Source: Chryseobacterium herbae
Lineage (GTDB): Bacteria; Bacteroidota; Bacteroidia; Flavobacteriales; Weeksellaceae
Direction of reading: 5' to 3'
Assembly (NCBI RefSeq): GCF_025154075.1
Contig: NZ_JAOAMU010000001.1
Span: 333,991 to 397,990 of the forward strand
DNA: 64,000 bases
Made by a program: the position numbers and the translations under genes. The first letter of the stretch is position 1; each line of letters opens with the position of its first letter. Shown one piece after another: positions 53,601 through 63,403 of this stretch. The notes below the pieces were generated by a model. It was not told the DNA's origin, did no database searches, and worked only from the letters and a program-made list of their open reading frames with translations.

Positions 53601-55142
53601 TTAATCTAAATCATGTTTTTCCAAAGGCTCCTGTTCTGCTTTGAAAGTTTCTCCGTAGCCTCCGTTTTGAAGCTTAGAGTGCTTTTTACTGTACAGGAAG
53701 TATACAAAGAATCCGATAATCAGCCATGCGAAAGAATACATCTGTGCTTCTTTGCTTAGGTTAAAGATCAGATAAACGTTGATCGCAATACCTAAACAGG
53801 CAATAAGCGGTAAAGCCGGAACTTTAAAGTTTCTCTGTAAAGTAGGTTCTTTTACTCTCAATACCCAAACTGCTACACACACCATGGTAAACGCGAACAG
53901 AGTTCCGAAACTTGTCATGTGTGCAAGATCATTAATAGGAGTAAGAGAAGCTACGATAGCAATCACAACGCCTAAAATAAGAAGGTTTTTTGTAGGTACT
54001 CCTGTTTTAGGATTTACTTTTGAGAAAGTAGCCGGGATCAATCCGTCTTTAGACATTCCTAAGAAAATTCTTGACTGTCCCATGATCATTACCATCAATA
54101 CGGAAATCAATCCTACAGTAGCAGCAATAGTGATAATGTATCCTGCCCATGCGTATCCTGCGATATCAAATGCATAAGCTACAGGAGCTTTGATCGCATC
54201 CGGATATTTTCCAAGTGGATTAAAGTCTGTATAATGCATCATTCCCGTTAATACTAAAGAAACAAGGATATATAAAAGTGTACAGATGATCAACGAAGCG
54301 ATGATCGCAAATGGTACGTCTTTTTTAGGGTTAATAGCTTCTCCTGCCTGAGTGGAAACGGCATCAAAACCTACATAAGCAAAGAAAATTGCAGATGCTC
54401 CTGCGACTACTCCTCCTATACCGTAAGCGGAATGCGAGACCCCGTTTTCGGTGATGGTTGTAGGCTCAGGAATGAAAGGCATCCAGTTTTTAAAAGGATC
54501 AGCAGAATTTAAAATGATAAAAGCTCCGGCAATGATCACGAAAATAATAGCGGAAACCTTCAGTACAACAATGAAATTATTAGCTTTAGCAGCTCCTTTT
54601 GTTCCTCTTACTAAAATAGAGATCACAAGGAAAACAATTAAAAACGCGGGTAAGTTCATAGAGAAACCTGAATTTCCTGCTGCAATATAAGTCTGCGGAT
54701 CTGTGGTAAGATAAGCAGGAAGGTGCAGCCCGAACATTTTGAGGAGTTTCGCAAAATATCCCGACCAGGAGACGGCGACGGTCATAGATCCCATAGCGTA
54801 TTCCAGTATCAGCCCCCATCCTATGATCCAGGCGAAGATTTCCCCTACCGTTCCATAAGCGTAAGCATAAGCTGATCCTTCTACAGGAAGAATGGAAGCA
54901 AATTCTGCATAGCATAAAGCTGCAAATACGCAGGCTATTCCCGCGATAACAAATGAAAGTGCCAGTGCAGGCCCGGCATTATAATAAGCACCCGTACCCG
55001 TAAGTACAAAAATTCCTCCTCCAATGATTGCCCCGATTCCGATAGCAGTAAGGCTCCATTTTCCCAGAACGCGTTTCAGCTGGCTCTTTTTGATATCAGC
55101 TTCATAAGCGCTCATTGGCTTCTTAACCCAAATTTTAGACAT
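53601..55142 (-). CDS. APC-superfamily amino-acid permease
   Basis: 513 residues, about 12 membrane segments. The APC consensus is in SLTAIGIGAIIGGGIFVLTG at about residue 35 and FFAYVGFDAVSTQAGEAINPKKDVP; it matches the cationic/branched-chain amino-acid permease branch. It carries amino acids across the inner membrane; substrate not assigned. Single gene, divergent from pnuC. Confidence 0.9.
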   Translation of the reverse strand: MSKIWVKKPMSAYEADIKKSQLKRVLGKWSLTAIGIGAIIGGGIFVLTGTGAYYNAGPALALSFVIAGIACVFAALCYAEFASILPVEGSAYAYAYGTVGEIFAWIIGWGLILEYAMGSMTVAVSWSGYFAKLLKMFGLHLPAYLTTDPQTYIAAGNSGFSMNLPAFLIVFLVISILVRGTKGAAKANNFIVVLKVSAIIFVIIAGAFIILNSADPFKNWMPFIPEPTTITENGVSHSAYGIGGVVAGASAIFFAYVGFDAVSTQAGEAINPKKDVPFAIIASLIICTLLYILVSLVLTGMMHYTDFNPLGKYPDAIKAPVAYAFDIAGYAWAGYIITIAATVGLISVLMVMIMGQSRIFLGMSKDGLIPATFSKVNPKTGVPTKNLLILGVVIAIVASLTPINDLAHMTSFGTLFAFTMVCVAVWVLRVKEPTLQRNFKVPALPLIACLGIAINVYLIFNLSKEAQMYSFAWLIIGFFVYFLYSKKHSKLQNGGYGETFKAEQEPLEKHDLD

Positions 55143-55295
55143 GTTTTTTTATTTAATTAAAGATTTACGAAAATATAAAAATTTTACAAACCTTAACGTT
55201 TATTGATAAACTTTCGTGATTTATTTTAAATAAAAGGATTTAAAAAACTGATTTACACATTATTTAATTAATTTTCAAAAGTGTTAATTTTTGTT

Positions 55296-55303
55296 TATTT
55301 TTG
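55296..55303 (+). promoter_or_regulatory. -7 element of pnuC
   Basis: TATTTTTG, exact TAnnTTTG, ends 5 bp before the ATG at 55309, so the transcript would be leaderless or nearly so. Confidence 0.5.
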
Positions 55304-55308
55304 ATCGC

Positions 55309-55986
55309 ATGAATTTATATGATCTTTTCGTAAAGCCTTATGAAAACTACAGTGCCATACAAATCCTGCTTGAAGCCTCTGGTACGGTTTTCGGAATTTT
55401 GAGCGTGTATTTTTCAATTAAAAAGAATATCTGGGTCTATCCTACAGGGATCATCTCCACGCTGATCTATGTCTACATTCTCTTTAATTTCGGGCTGCTT
55501 GGCGACTGTATGATCAACGTCTATTACACGGCGATGAGTGTTTACGGATGGATCTTATGGTCAAAAAATTCTAAAGACCACGTTCACGTGGATGTTTCCT
55601 GGGCTACCCATAAAGAAAGAATCTTTGCAGGTGTTCTTTTTATATTAAGTCTGGGACTGGTAACGCTGATCTATTATTACAAACCTTATATTGATAATCA
55701 CTTTTCTATGCAGGGTACGAATTTAGGATTGTATCATCTTGACTGGGCCAATTGGCTGGATGTGATCACCACTTCTATATTTTTAGTAGGGATGTGGTTT
55801 ATGGCCAGACAGCGCATTGAGAACTGGATTTTCTGGATCATCGGAGATTTTATTTGTATCCCAATGATGATTTTTAAGGAGCTTGGTATCACTTCGGTTC
55901 AATATTTGGTATTTACTATAATGGCGATCTTAGGATACGTCAATTGGAAAAAAAGTTTAAAAGAAAAAAGTACAATAAAGTCATGA
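55309..55986 (+). CDS. pnuC: PnuC-type nicotinamide riboside transporter
   Basis: 225 residues from MNLYDLFVKPYENYSAI, about seven membrane segments. IKKNIWVYPTGIISTLIYVYILF, TAMSVYGWILW and DVITTSIFLVGMWFMARQRIENWIFW are typical of PnuC. It takes up nicotinamide riboside for NAD synthesis. Its stop overlaps the next ATG by ATGA, so the downstream lipoprotein is translationally coupled. Confidence 0.93.
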   Translation: MNLYDLFVKPYENYSAIQILLEASGTVFGILSVYFSIKKNIWVYPTGIISTLIYVYILFNFGLLGDCMINVYYTAMSVYGWILWSKNSKDHVHVDVSWATHKERIFAGVLFILSLGLVTLIYYYKPYIDNHFSMQGTNLGLYHLDWANWLDVITTSIFLVGMWFMARQRIENWIFWIIGDFICIPMMIFKELGITSVQYLVFTIMAILGYVNWKKSLKEKSTIKS

Positions 55987-56648
55987 AAAATTTACTTAAA
56001 ATAGCATTCAGTATCGTTGCTATTAGTACTCTGACATCTTGTTTAGCTTACTCAGACGGATACGCAAACAACGGTGGTTACGGAGACCCATATTATAACA
56101 ACGGAAATTATTATGCTCCTTCCGGTTATTACGGAAACGGCGGTTATTATGGAAATGACGGCTACTATTACAGAAATGACGTCAATTATTATTATGATAG
56201 TGGTGTTCCTTATTATTATTATAATTCAGGGAACAGCAGAAGAAAGGTATATGTAGAAAGAAAATCTAATTCTAATATAACTTCCCAAAGACCGAATAAC
56301 GGATTCAGAGGCCAGCCTACAGGCAGTGGGAACAGTAACAGCAATGGAAACGGATTCAGAAATCCAAACAGCAGTTACAATAACGGTAACAACAACCAAA
56401 GACCACAAAGCAACAACGGAGGCTTCAGAAATCAATCGGGTGGAACGTATCAGAACAACCAGGGAAGCCAGAATAATCAGAGCAGTGGCGGTTTCAGAAA
56501 TTCACAACAGAATAATCAGAACCAAAACCAGAACAGCACCAGAACGGAATCTTCCGGTGGGTTCAGAGGAAGCTCAAGCCCTCAGAACAACACTCAGCAA
56601 AACAGCAGTCCTACGAGACAGCCGTCCAGCGGAGGTGGATTTAGATAA
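55983..56648 (+). CDS. Asn/Gly/Tyr-rich lipoprotein coupled to pnuC
   Basis: 221 residues from MKNLLKIAFSIVAISTLTSC (55983); a longer start inside pnuC is less likely. Lipobox LTSC with C20. The mature chain is low complexity: a Tyr/Gly-rich first part (YGNGGYYGNDGYYYRN), one basic patch (SRRKVYVERKS), then Asn/Gln/Ser-rich sequence punctuated by six [NG]GFR motifs, ending in GGGFR. No fold is recognised. It shares the pnuC transcript and start-stop overlap; a terminator follows directly. Confidence 0.8.
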   Translation: MKNLLKIAFSIVAISTLTSCLAYSDGYANNGGYGDPYYNNGNYYAPSGYYGNGGYYGNDGYYYRNDVNYYYDSGVPYYYYNSGNSRRKVYVERKSNSNITSQRPNNGFRGQPTGSGNSNSNGNGFRNPNSSYNNGNNNQRPQSNNGGFRNQSGGTYQNNQGSQNNQSSGGFRNSQQNNQNQNQNSTRTESSGGFRGSSSPQNNTQQNSSPTRQPSSGGGFR

Positions 56649-56665
56649 AACGATTATAAATAAGA

Positions 56666-56694
56666 AAACGAACAGCTAACACTGTTCGTTTTTC
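56666..56694 (+). terminator. pnuC/lipoprotein terminator
   Basis: AAAACGAACAG-CTAACA-CTGTTCGTTTT with a further T-rich run; perfect 11-bp stem. Confidence 0.88.
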
Positions 56695-56707
56695 ATTTTA
56701 AATATAT

Positions 56708-56715
56708 TAATTTTG
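56708..56715 (+). promoter_or_regulatory. -7 element of dapF
   Basis: TAATTTTG, exact TAnnTTTG, 24 bp before the ATG at 56740 and just after the preceding terminator. Confidence 0.55.
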
Positions 56716-56739
56716 CTCGTTAATTTTACACTAAATAAT

Positions 56740-57507
56740 ATGGAATTTTATAAATATCAGGGAACTGGAAATGATTTTGTGATGGTAGATAACCGTGATC
56801 TTCAGTTTCCCAAAGAGAAAGATCTTATTGAAAAACTATGTGACAGACGTTTCGGAATCGGGGCAGACGGACTGATCCTTCTGGAAAATGAAGGAGATTA
56901 TGATTTCAAAATGGTCTACTATAATTCCGATGGCGGTGAAAGTACCATGTGTGGCAACGGCGGAAGATGCCTTGTAGCCTTCGCTTTCTTCCTGGATATT
57001 TTTGAAGATAAATGTAAATTCATTGCTACTGACGGTGAGCACGAAGCTGAAATTCATAATGGAATCATTAAATTAAAAATGATTGATGTAGATACTATTT
57101 CCGAAGACGGAGAAGATACAGTGATGAATACCGGATCGCCTCATTATGTAAGATACGTGGAAGATCTGGTGAATTACAATGTTTTTGCAGAAGGAAACGG
57201 CATCAGAAATTCAGAAAAATATAAGGAAAAAGGTATCAATGTGAATTTTGTTGAAAAATTTGATGATGATGAGATTTTCGTAAGAACCTATGAACGAGGC
57301 GTTGAGGACGAAACTTTCAGTTGCGGAACTGGAGTTACAGCTTCTGCTTTAACTTTTCTGCAAAAACACAATCTAATCTCTGTAAAAGTTAAAACTTTAG
57401 GTGGCGATCTTAAAGTTCATGCTGAGAAAAATGGAAATTCCTTTCAGAATATTTGGTTGGAAGGTCCGGCGAAGCAGGTTTTTAGAGGAAAAATAGATCT
57501 TATTTAA
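56740..57507 (+). CDS. dapF: Diaminopimelate epimerase
   Basis: 255 residues from MEFYKYQGTGNDFVMVDNRD (56740); the in-frame start upstream is discounted. Catalytic cysteines are in MCGNGGRC and SCGTGVTA, the two-base racemase pair. It interconverts LL- and meso-diaminopimelate for lysine and peptidoglycan. mltG follows 28 bp later, another wall gene. Confidence 0.96.
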   Translation: MEFYKYQGTGNDFVMVDNRDLQFPKEKDLIEKLCDRRFGIGADGLILLENEGDYDFKMVYYNSDGGESTMCGNGGRCLVAFAFFLDIFEDKCKFIATDGEHEAEIHNGIIKLKMIDVDTISEDGEDTVMNTGSPHYVRYVEDLVNYNVFAEGNGIRNSEKYKEKGINVNFVEKFDDDEIFVRTYERGVEDETFSCGTGVTASALTFLQKHNLISVKVKTLGGDLKVHAEKNGNSFQNIWLEGPAKQVFRGKIDLI

Positions 57508-57535
57508 AAACAAACTTTTAATCAATTTTTTAATA

Positions 57536-58561
57536 ATGAAAAAAACTGTTCTCGTTATCGCTCTTATTATTTTTGGAGCGGCAGGATTTTTTGGTTTGAG
57601 ATTTTATAATAAATATTACGGCAACAATGTGGAAAAGGATGGCTATGTCTTAATTCCCCATAAAGCGGATTTGAAGCAGATCCTCGACTCCGTGGCTACG
57701 TATGTAAAAGATAAAGAAGCATTCGAAACTGTGGCCAGAGATAAAGATCTTGACAGGTATTTTAAGCCGGGCCGTTACCATTTCCAGTCGGGAGCAGGAA
57801 ACACCAACCTGGTGAATATGATCAAGGCCGGAAATCAGGCCGAAAACAGCTTCAGAATCGGAGATTTCGGGGATATGTATCAGATGATCGGAAAGGTAAC
57901 GAAAAAGACTGAGCTTGATTCTTTGCACTTCGTGAATGATCTGAATCAGGTAGCTGTAGAAAAAGGATATAAAAATGCAGAGGATTTAAAGAAATACTTC
58001 TTCATCGATACCTATAATTTCTTCTGGACCGTTAGTCCGCGAGAGTTTTTCAAAAAATTCGATGAGCAGTACAATGAGTTCTGGACAAGTGACAGAAAAA
58101 ATCAGGAACAGCAGTCGGGTCTGAGCAGAGATCAGATTTATGCTTTGGCATCCATTGTTTATAAGGAATCGGGAGGAAAAAAGGATGAGATGAAAACGAT
58201 CGCAGGGTTATACCTGAACCGTTACAGAAAAGACATGAAGCTCCAGTCTGATCCTACAGTGATTTATGCCATCAATAAGCAGACTAATTTCAAGGAACAG
58301 ATCAAGCGGGTATTTTACAAACACCTGTCTACTCCATCGCCTTATAATACTTATGCTAACAAAGGAATCCCGCCGGGACCTATTTGTGTAGTAGACAAAA
58401 GCTCGGTAGATGCTGTTTTAAATGCAGAAAACAACAATTATATATTTATGTGTGCAGATCCGGCAAGGTTCGGCTATCATAAATTTACGGCCAGCGCAGA
58501 AGAGCATGCGATCAATGCAAAAGCTTATCAGGACTGGCTGAATTCAAAAAATATAAAATAG
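57536..58561 (+). CDS. mltG: Endolytic murein transglycosylase MltG
   Basis: 341 residues: an N-terminal membrane anchor (VLVIALIIFGAAGFFGL), a LysM-like region and the YceG catalytic domain with E211 (ASIVYKESGGKKDE), LNRYRKDMKLQSDPTVIYA and the C-terminal STPSPYNTYANKGIPPGPI. It cuts nascent glycan strands, ending their elongation. Length and order match the family. It follows dapF. Confidence 0.95.
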   Translation: MKKTVLVIALIIFGAAGFFGLRFYNKYYGNNVEKDGYVLIPHKADLKQILDSVATYVKDKEAFETVARDKDLDRYFKPGRYHFQSGAGNTNLVNMIKAGNQAENSFRIGDFGDMYQMIGKVTKKTELDSLHFVNDLNQVAVEKGYKNAEDLKKYFFIDTYNFFWTVSPREFFKKFDEQYNEFWTSDRKNQEQQSGLSRDQIYALASIVYKESGGKKDEMKTIAGLYLNRYRKDMKLQSDPTVIYAINKQTNFKEQIKRVFYKHLSTPSPYNTYANKGIPPGPICVVDKSSVDAVLNAENNNYIFMCADPARFGYHKFTASAEEHAINAKAYQDWLNSKNIK

Positions 58562-58731
58562 AAAACTAATTTAACTTTTATTTAACAATACGATAATTAA
58601 CTTTTAACACTTACATACGACTTATACATCTATAAATAATACATAAATTATAATATTTTGAAAATCACCCCAATTAATGATTTCACAATGTTATAAGTTA
58701 TACTTTCACGATTTTACACAAACAATACCTT

Positions 58732-61299
58732 ATGAATCAGACGGAAATTGTCAACATTTTCACAAAAAAAACGCTAGCACTTACTTTTGTACTTTCGGCA
58801 GCTGCAATGGCATTTGCTCAGGATAAAGCAGGCGTTACGGGAATGATTGTCAACAAAAACAACCAGCCGGTTCCTTATGCTTCTGTGACGTTCAGCAATA
58901 AAGTGAACAAAGCATTAAGCGATGCTGTACTTACCGACGAAAATGGACAGTACAAGCTGGAATTAGCTCCTGGAAACTATGATATCACAGTAGAAGCCAT
59001 CGACTACAAGAAGAGCACTATTACTAAAAATATTGCAGGCCCCGGAAACATCGGTGCTTTATCTATACAACCGGAAGCCACAACCACTCTGGATGGTAAA
59101 ACACAGGAAATCCAGGGAGTAGTTATTACTGCTGCAGCCACGAAGCCTTATAAAGTGGAGCTTGACAAAAGAACTTACGACCCTTCTCAGGATATTGTAA
59201 GTAAAGGAGGAAATCTTCAGGATGTCCTTTCTAATGTTCCTTCTGTTTCTGTGGATACTGACGGTACTGTTTCGATGAGAGGTAGCTCCAATGTAAGATT
59301 TCTGATCAACGGAAAACCTTCTGCCCTTCTTGGAATAGATGATGGTGCCAATGCGCTTCAGAGTATTCCTGCAGACCAAATTGACAGAATTGAAGTGATA
59401 ACGAATCCTTCTTCTAAATTTGAGGCAAGCGGTACAGCGGGTATTTTAAATATTATTTTAAAGAAAAGCAAGAAGACCGGTTTCAATGGTAGTGTTATCG
59501 GAACTTTAGGATATCTTCCTCAAACCAACCTGAATGCCAACCTTAACTGGAGAAAAGGAAATTTCACATGGTTTCTAAATGGTGGCGGAGGTTACAGAGA
59601 ATCTAAAAATACCACAAGAACAGATGATTTTTTTACGAATGCAGCGAAAAGTAATGATTTAGTTACCAGAAATCAGGACTCTGAAACGAAGAGTAAAAAC
59701 AATAACTATAATGCTTCTGCGGGTATTGTTTATGATATTTCTGAAAAAACATCGGTGAACGCTTCAGGAACCGTAAGGACTTTTGACAGTGAGAATTTTG
59801 GAAATATTGATTATAAATATTCTTATTTCACAGATCCGAATGGAGTTTCAAACAGAAACACTTTTGGAACCAATAATAATTTAGCCTTCCAGGGAGATTT
59901 TGGTTTGGATCATAAATTTGATGACAAAGGTCAGAATCTATCTTTATCATTAAGCTTACAAAGAAGCAGATCATACAATGATACAGACATTAATGAAACT
60001 CAAAACGGGGCATTTTTACTGAACAATATTGTTAACCAAAACACAGTTAACAAATCGGTTATAGGTAAAGCTGATTATGAATTACCGATTGGTGAAAATT
60101 CAAAGTTAGAGGCGGGTTACAGAATAGATATCAATACGAACGATTATAGTAATGATGTTTTGCAGAGTACCGCTCAGACTCCCACTTTAAGCTTCCTTAA
60201 GCCGTATACTTATGATGCCACTTATAAGGAGACTTTCAATGCTTTTTATTTACAGTTCAAAAGTAAAATAGGTAAATTAGGATATCAGTTAGGTGTAAGA
60301 GATGAATTATCCAGAGTAGATATTAATTATCAAAACCTTGATCCTACGAAACCAGCCATTGCTACAACCAAAAACTACAATAATTTATTTCCAAGCGTTT
60401 ATTTAAGTTATGAGTTTGCAAAGGATAATCAGTTGTTGGTGAACTATACAAGAAGAATTGACCGTCCGAGATCATTCTTTATGATTCCTAACCCGAACTA
60501 TAATGATAATCAAAATATTTTTGACGGAAATATAGATCTTAACCCATCATATGTAGATTCCTTCGAATTTGGATACAGTATTTCAAAAAAGAAATTTACA
60601 ATCAACCCAACCTTGTATTACAGACATCAGACTGATGATACGAAAATGCTGGTATTCAATCTGAAAGAAAAATACCTTGATGCCAACCTGGTTGAGCGCG
60701 AGCGTATTGTATCTCATACAAAACCTATTAATCTAGGTACGGATGACCGTTTCGGTTTAGATTTAAACTTCAACTGGGATGCAACAAGCTGGTTGAAATT
60801 CTTAGGAAACGTGGATGTGTTTGGCTATAATACAAAAGGAAGCACTCTATATGACACCTTTGATAAAGACGGTAATCCTATTCAGGCTGTTGCCGATTTT
60901 AATGGTAAAGGTTTTTCAACAAGAGCGAGACTTTCGTCAACAATTAAAGTAGATAAAACATTCAGTTTCCAGCTACAGGGATTCTACAGAGGGGGCCAGA
61001 AAACGGCTTACCAGGATAGAAAAGACATGTATGCCATCAGTCTTGGTGCTTCTAAAACCATTTGGAAAGGTGACGGAACTTTAGCATTTAATGTTCAGGA
61101 TATTTTTAATACAAGAGCAATGAGGTCTACAACATACACAGCCAATAGCGTAAGAGATTCTTACATGCAATGGCAACCAAGACAATTCTCCGTTTCTCTT
61201 ACCTACAGATTCAAGCAGGGCGAGAAAGTAGAACAGCCTAAAAGGAAAAAAGACATCAACTCCAATGCATCTGGCGACGACCAGCAAGGTCCAATGTAA
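58732..61299 (+). CDS. TonB-dependent outer-membrane receptor with carboxypeptidase-like N-domain
   Basis: 855 residues: signal peptide, a CarboxypepD regulatory-like domain (about 33-105, GVTGMIVNKNNQPVPYASVTF), a plug (about 130-230, QDVLSNVPSVSVDTDGTVSMRGSSN and EVITNPSSKFEASGTAGILNI) and a long beta-barrel ending in SVSLTYRFKQGE. It imports a large substrate with TonB energy; no specificity is visible. The C-terminal tail is charged. No SusD partner is nearby. Confidence 0.9.
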   Translation: MNQTEIVNIFTKKTLALTFVLSAAAMAFAQDKAGVTGMIVNKNNQPVPYASVTFSNKVNKALSDAVLTDENGQYKLELAPGNYDITVEAIDYKKSTITKNIAGPGNIGALSIQPEATTTLDGKTQEIQGVVITAAATKPYKVELDKRTYDPSQDIVSKGGNLQDVLSNVPSVSVDTDGTVSMRGSSNVRFLINGKPSALLGIDDGANALQSIPADQIDRIEVITNPSSKFEASGTAGILNIILKKSKKTGFNGSVIGTLGYLPQTNLNANLNWRKGNFTWFLNGGGGYRESKNTTRTDDFFTNAAKSNDLVTRNQDSETKSKNNNYNASAGIVYDISEKTSVNASGTVRTFDSENFGNIDYKYSYFTDPNGVSNRNTFGTNNNLAFQGDFGLDHKFDDKGQNLSLSLSLQRSRSYNDTDINETQNGAFLLNNIVNQNTVNKSVIGKADYELPIGENSKLEAGYRIDINTNDYSNDVLQSTAQTPTLSFLKPYTYDATYKETFNAFYLQFKSKIGKLGYQLGVRDELSRVDINYQNLDPTKPAIATTKNYNNLFPSVYLSYEFAKDNQLLVNYTRRIDRPRSFFMIPNPNYNDNQNIFDGNIDLNPSYVDSFEFGYSISKKKFTINPTLYYRHQTDDTKMLVFNLKEKYLDANLVERERIVSHTKPINLGTDDRFGLDLNFNWDATSWLKFLGNVDVFGYNTKGSTLYDTFDKDGNPIQAVADFNGKGFSTRARLSSTIKVDKTFSFQLQGFYRGGQKTAYQDRKDMYAISLGASKTIWKGDGTLAFNVQDIFNTRAMRSTTYTANSVRDSYMQWQPRQFSVSLTYRFKQGEKVEQPKRKKDINSNASGDDQQGPM

Positions 61300-61312
61300 T
61301 CATATTACACAT

Positions 61313-61350
61313 AAAAAAAATCCCGAAAAATATTTTTCGGGATTTTTTTT
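61313..61350. terminator. Bidirectional terminator between convergent genes
   Basis: A perfect 38-bp palindrome (arms of 19 bp; AAAAAAAATCCCGAAAAAT and its complement) between the receptor stop and the cytidylyltransferase stop; T-runs in both directions. Pairing is perfect, so almost no loop is left open, but a short loop would form in RNA. Confidence 0.9.
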
Positions 61351-61802
61351 TATTTTACGGTTTCTGTCTGTTCGGATTTTTCTTTTTCCGCTTCGTAGAT
61401 TCTTCTTCTAAGGTCGCTGGTAGAAAACCTGTGATCTCTTTTGTTGTAAAAGATCTCAATTCCTTTCTCTTCACAATACCTTTTTCCGGTAAAATCTCTG
61501 TCCATATAATCATCACCAATGATCCTTACATCGATCACAAAAGATTTTAAAATATCCTGCAGATCTTCTTCTGTGTAATACGGAATGATCTCGTCTACGG
61601 CATTAACAGCCTTCAACTGGATGTATCTTTCTACAATGGTCTGGCTCGGCTTATTTTTATTCGGACGATCGTGAGACGGATCGATCTGAAGCCCTACAAT
61701 TAAATAATCGCACACTGTTTTAGCTTCTTCAAGCATTTTGATATGCCCCGCATGAAGCAGGTCAAATGAGGAAAATGTAATCCCTATTTTTTGTGTTTTC
61801 AT
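61350..61802 (-). CDS. Cytidylyl/adenylyltransferase of the RfaE2/TagD type
   Basis: 150 residues. HAGH in FSSFDLLHAGHIKML is the nucleotidyltransferase motif; YSTEEDLQ-like and FSTSDLRRRI at the end match the ISTSxxR motif. It may activate glycerol-3-phosphate, heptose-1-phosphate or a related sugar; specificity is not determined by sequence here. It neighbours galE and an aminotransferase and so fits surface-polysaccharide synthesis. Confidence 0.88.
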   Translation of the reverse strand: MKTQKIGITFSSFDLLHAGHIKMLEEAKTVCDYLIVGLQIDPSHDRPNKNKPSQTIVERYIQLKAVNAVDEIIPYYTEEDLQDILKSFVIDVRIIGDDYMDRDFTGKRYCEEKGIEIFYNKRDHRFSTSDLRRRIYEAEKEKSEQTETVK

Positions 61803-61918
61803 ACTATTTTCAATTAATATCCCGTGACAGTCAACATTTCTTTACTCTGTAAAAAAAGTGAAGACTGAAGGAAATGATTTTGTAATTTGTTTTATAATCT
61901 GTTTTTTAAGTTCTTCTT

Positions 61919-62938
61919 TTAAACGGTCTGAGAATCCAGATACAGCTGCCATTTCCAGACTGTTCTCAAAGATTCCTCCAATGACGTCTCCGATTTCCAG
62001 TGAAGCTCTTTTTCAGCTTTGCGGACATCGGCATAAGCAACCGTAATATCACCCTCTCTTCTTGCACAGATCTGGTAAGGAACCTTCACATCATTAGCCG
62101 TTTCGAAAGCTTTCACCACTTCCAGTACCGATACTCCTTTTCCTGTTCCCAGGTTAAAAATATCAATCACTGTTTCATCACTACTCTGCATCAGCTTTTT
62201 CAGGGCACTTACATGAGCCTTGGCAAGATCAACCACATAAATATAATCACGGACCGGAGTTCCGTCTACCGTATCGTAATCATCACCCCAGATATTCAGT
62301 TTCTCACGAATTCCTGCAGCAGTCTGCATCACGTAAGGAACAAGATTGTTGGGAACTCCCATTGGAAGTTCGCCCAGTTTTCCTGAAGGATGAGCTCCAA
62401 TCGGATTGAAATACCTCAGGAGGGAGATTCTTCTGTTGTAAGCTTTCGCAAAATCAGTTAAAATCTGCTCTCCCATCTGCTTGGTCTTTCCGTAAACACT
62501 TTCCGGAAGCTTCAGCGGTGTATTTTCATCGATCGGCATTTTTTCCGCCTGCCCGTACACCGTACAGGAGGAACTGAATATAAAATTAGAAAGACCTCTT
62601 TCTTTAAATTCCTGAAGAATATTGATCAGCGTGAATAAATTATTCTCGTAATAATCCACCGGTTTTACCTGGCTCTCTCCTACTGCTTTGGAAGCTGCAA
62701 AATTGATACATCCTTCGATCTGATGGGCATCAAAAACCTGAGTAAGGAGTTCTCTGCGTCTTAAATCGAAAGGGTAAAAAAACGGCTTTTTGCCTGTAAT
62801 CTCTTCGATATTCTTTAAAATAAATCTTTCCGAGTTGGATAAATCGTCTACAATAACGACTTCAAAACCATCGTTAAGAAGCTCAACTACTGTGTGGGAA
62901 CCGATGTATCCGAGTCCACCCGTAACAAGTACTGCCAT
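61919..62938 (-). CDS. galE: UDP-glucose 4-epimerase
   Basis: 339 residues of the extended short-chain dehydrogenase family: NAD loop TGGLGYIGSHT, SSSCTVYGQAE with the catalytic Ser/Thr, YGKTKQMGEQ with Tyr and Lys, RYFNPIGAHPSG and DGTPVRDYIYVVDLA. It interconverts UDP-glucose and UDP-galactose, supplying surface glycan synthesis. Standard length. Confidence 0.95.
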   Translation of the reverse strand: MAVLVTGGLGYIGSHTVVELLNDGFEVVIVDDLSNSERFILKNIEEITGKKPFFYPFDLRRRELLTQVFDAHQIEGCINFAASKAVGESQVKPVDYYENNLFTLINILQEFKERGLSNFIFSSSCTVYGQAEKMPIDENTPLKLPESVYGKTKQMGEQILTDFAKAYNRRISLLRYFNPIGAHPSGKLGELPMGVPNNLVPYVMQTAAGIREKLNIWGDDYDTVDGTPVRDYIYVVDLAKAHVSALKKLMQSSDETVIDIFNLGTGKGVSVLEVVKAFETANDVKVPYQICARREGDITVAYADVRKAEKELHWKSETSLEESLRTVWKWQLYLDSQTV

Positions 62939-62956
62939 TTTTTTGTAATATTTTTT

Positions 62957-63400
62957 TTAATCTGTGTGTTTTCCTATGTTTTCTATGTCGCTCTTCGCGG
63001 GCGTATGTCTAAAGTAATTTATAAGTAATATTGGTCCTATTAAAAACAAAGTAAGCCCAAATAAAAAAGAATAAATATATGCTCCCCATTTCTCATCATA
63101 ATTAATATAAAAGCTCAGCGAACCTAAAATGATGATCGAAATCCCTGCAACGTTTAAATACATAAACATTTTTTTTGATTCTTTAAAAACATGTACAAAT
63201 GTCACAATCAATAATGTAAATACTATGAAGTTTAAAAAATAAACAGGAATTCTAAATTGAATGTATTTTGCTACTAATCTATAACCTTTAAGTAAAACAT
63301 TAATTACAAATACTCCATAGTAAATAATCCAACCTAAAATAAAAACAATTGTAAAAAAATAAGCAAACTTATTCTTAAGTATTCTTTCGTCGTGAAGCAT
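62957..63400 (-). CDS. Four-TM membrane protein of unknown function
   Basis: 147 residues with four hydrophobic segments (FTIVFILGWIIYYGVFVINVLL; FLNFIVFTLLIVTFVHVF; LNVAGISIIILGSLSFYI; FLFGLTLFLIGPILLINYF). No family recognised. It lies 3 bp from the aminotransferase gene and 18 bp from galE, so it is probably in their operon. Confidence 0.7.
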   Translation of the reverse strand: MLHDERILKNKFAYFFTIVFILGWIIYYGVFVINVLLKGYRLVAKYIQFRIPVYFLNFIVFTLLIVTFVHVFKESKKMFMYLNVAGISIIILGSLSFYINYDEKWGAYIYSFLFGLTLFLIGPILLINYFRHTPAKSDIENIGKHTD

Positions 63401-63403
63401 ACC

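Noticed and set aside
56326..56679. 117-residue + strand ORF in another frame
   Set aside because: Arises from the Asn/Ser-rich repeats of the lipoprotein read out of frame (Thr/Glu/Arg words).
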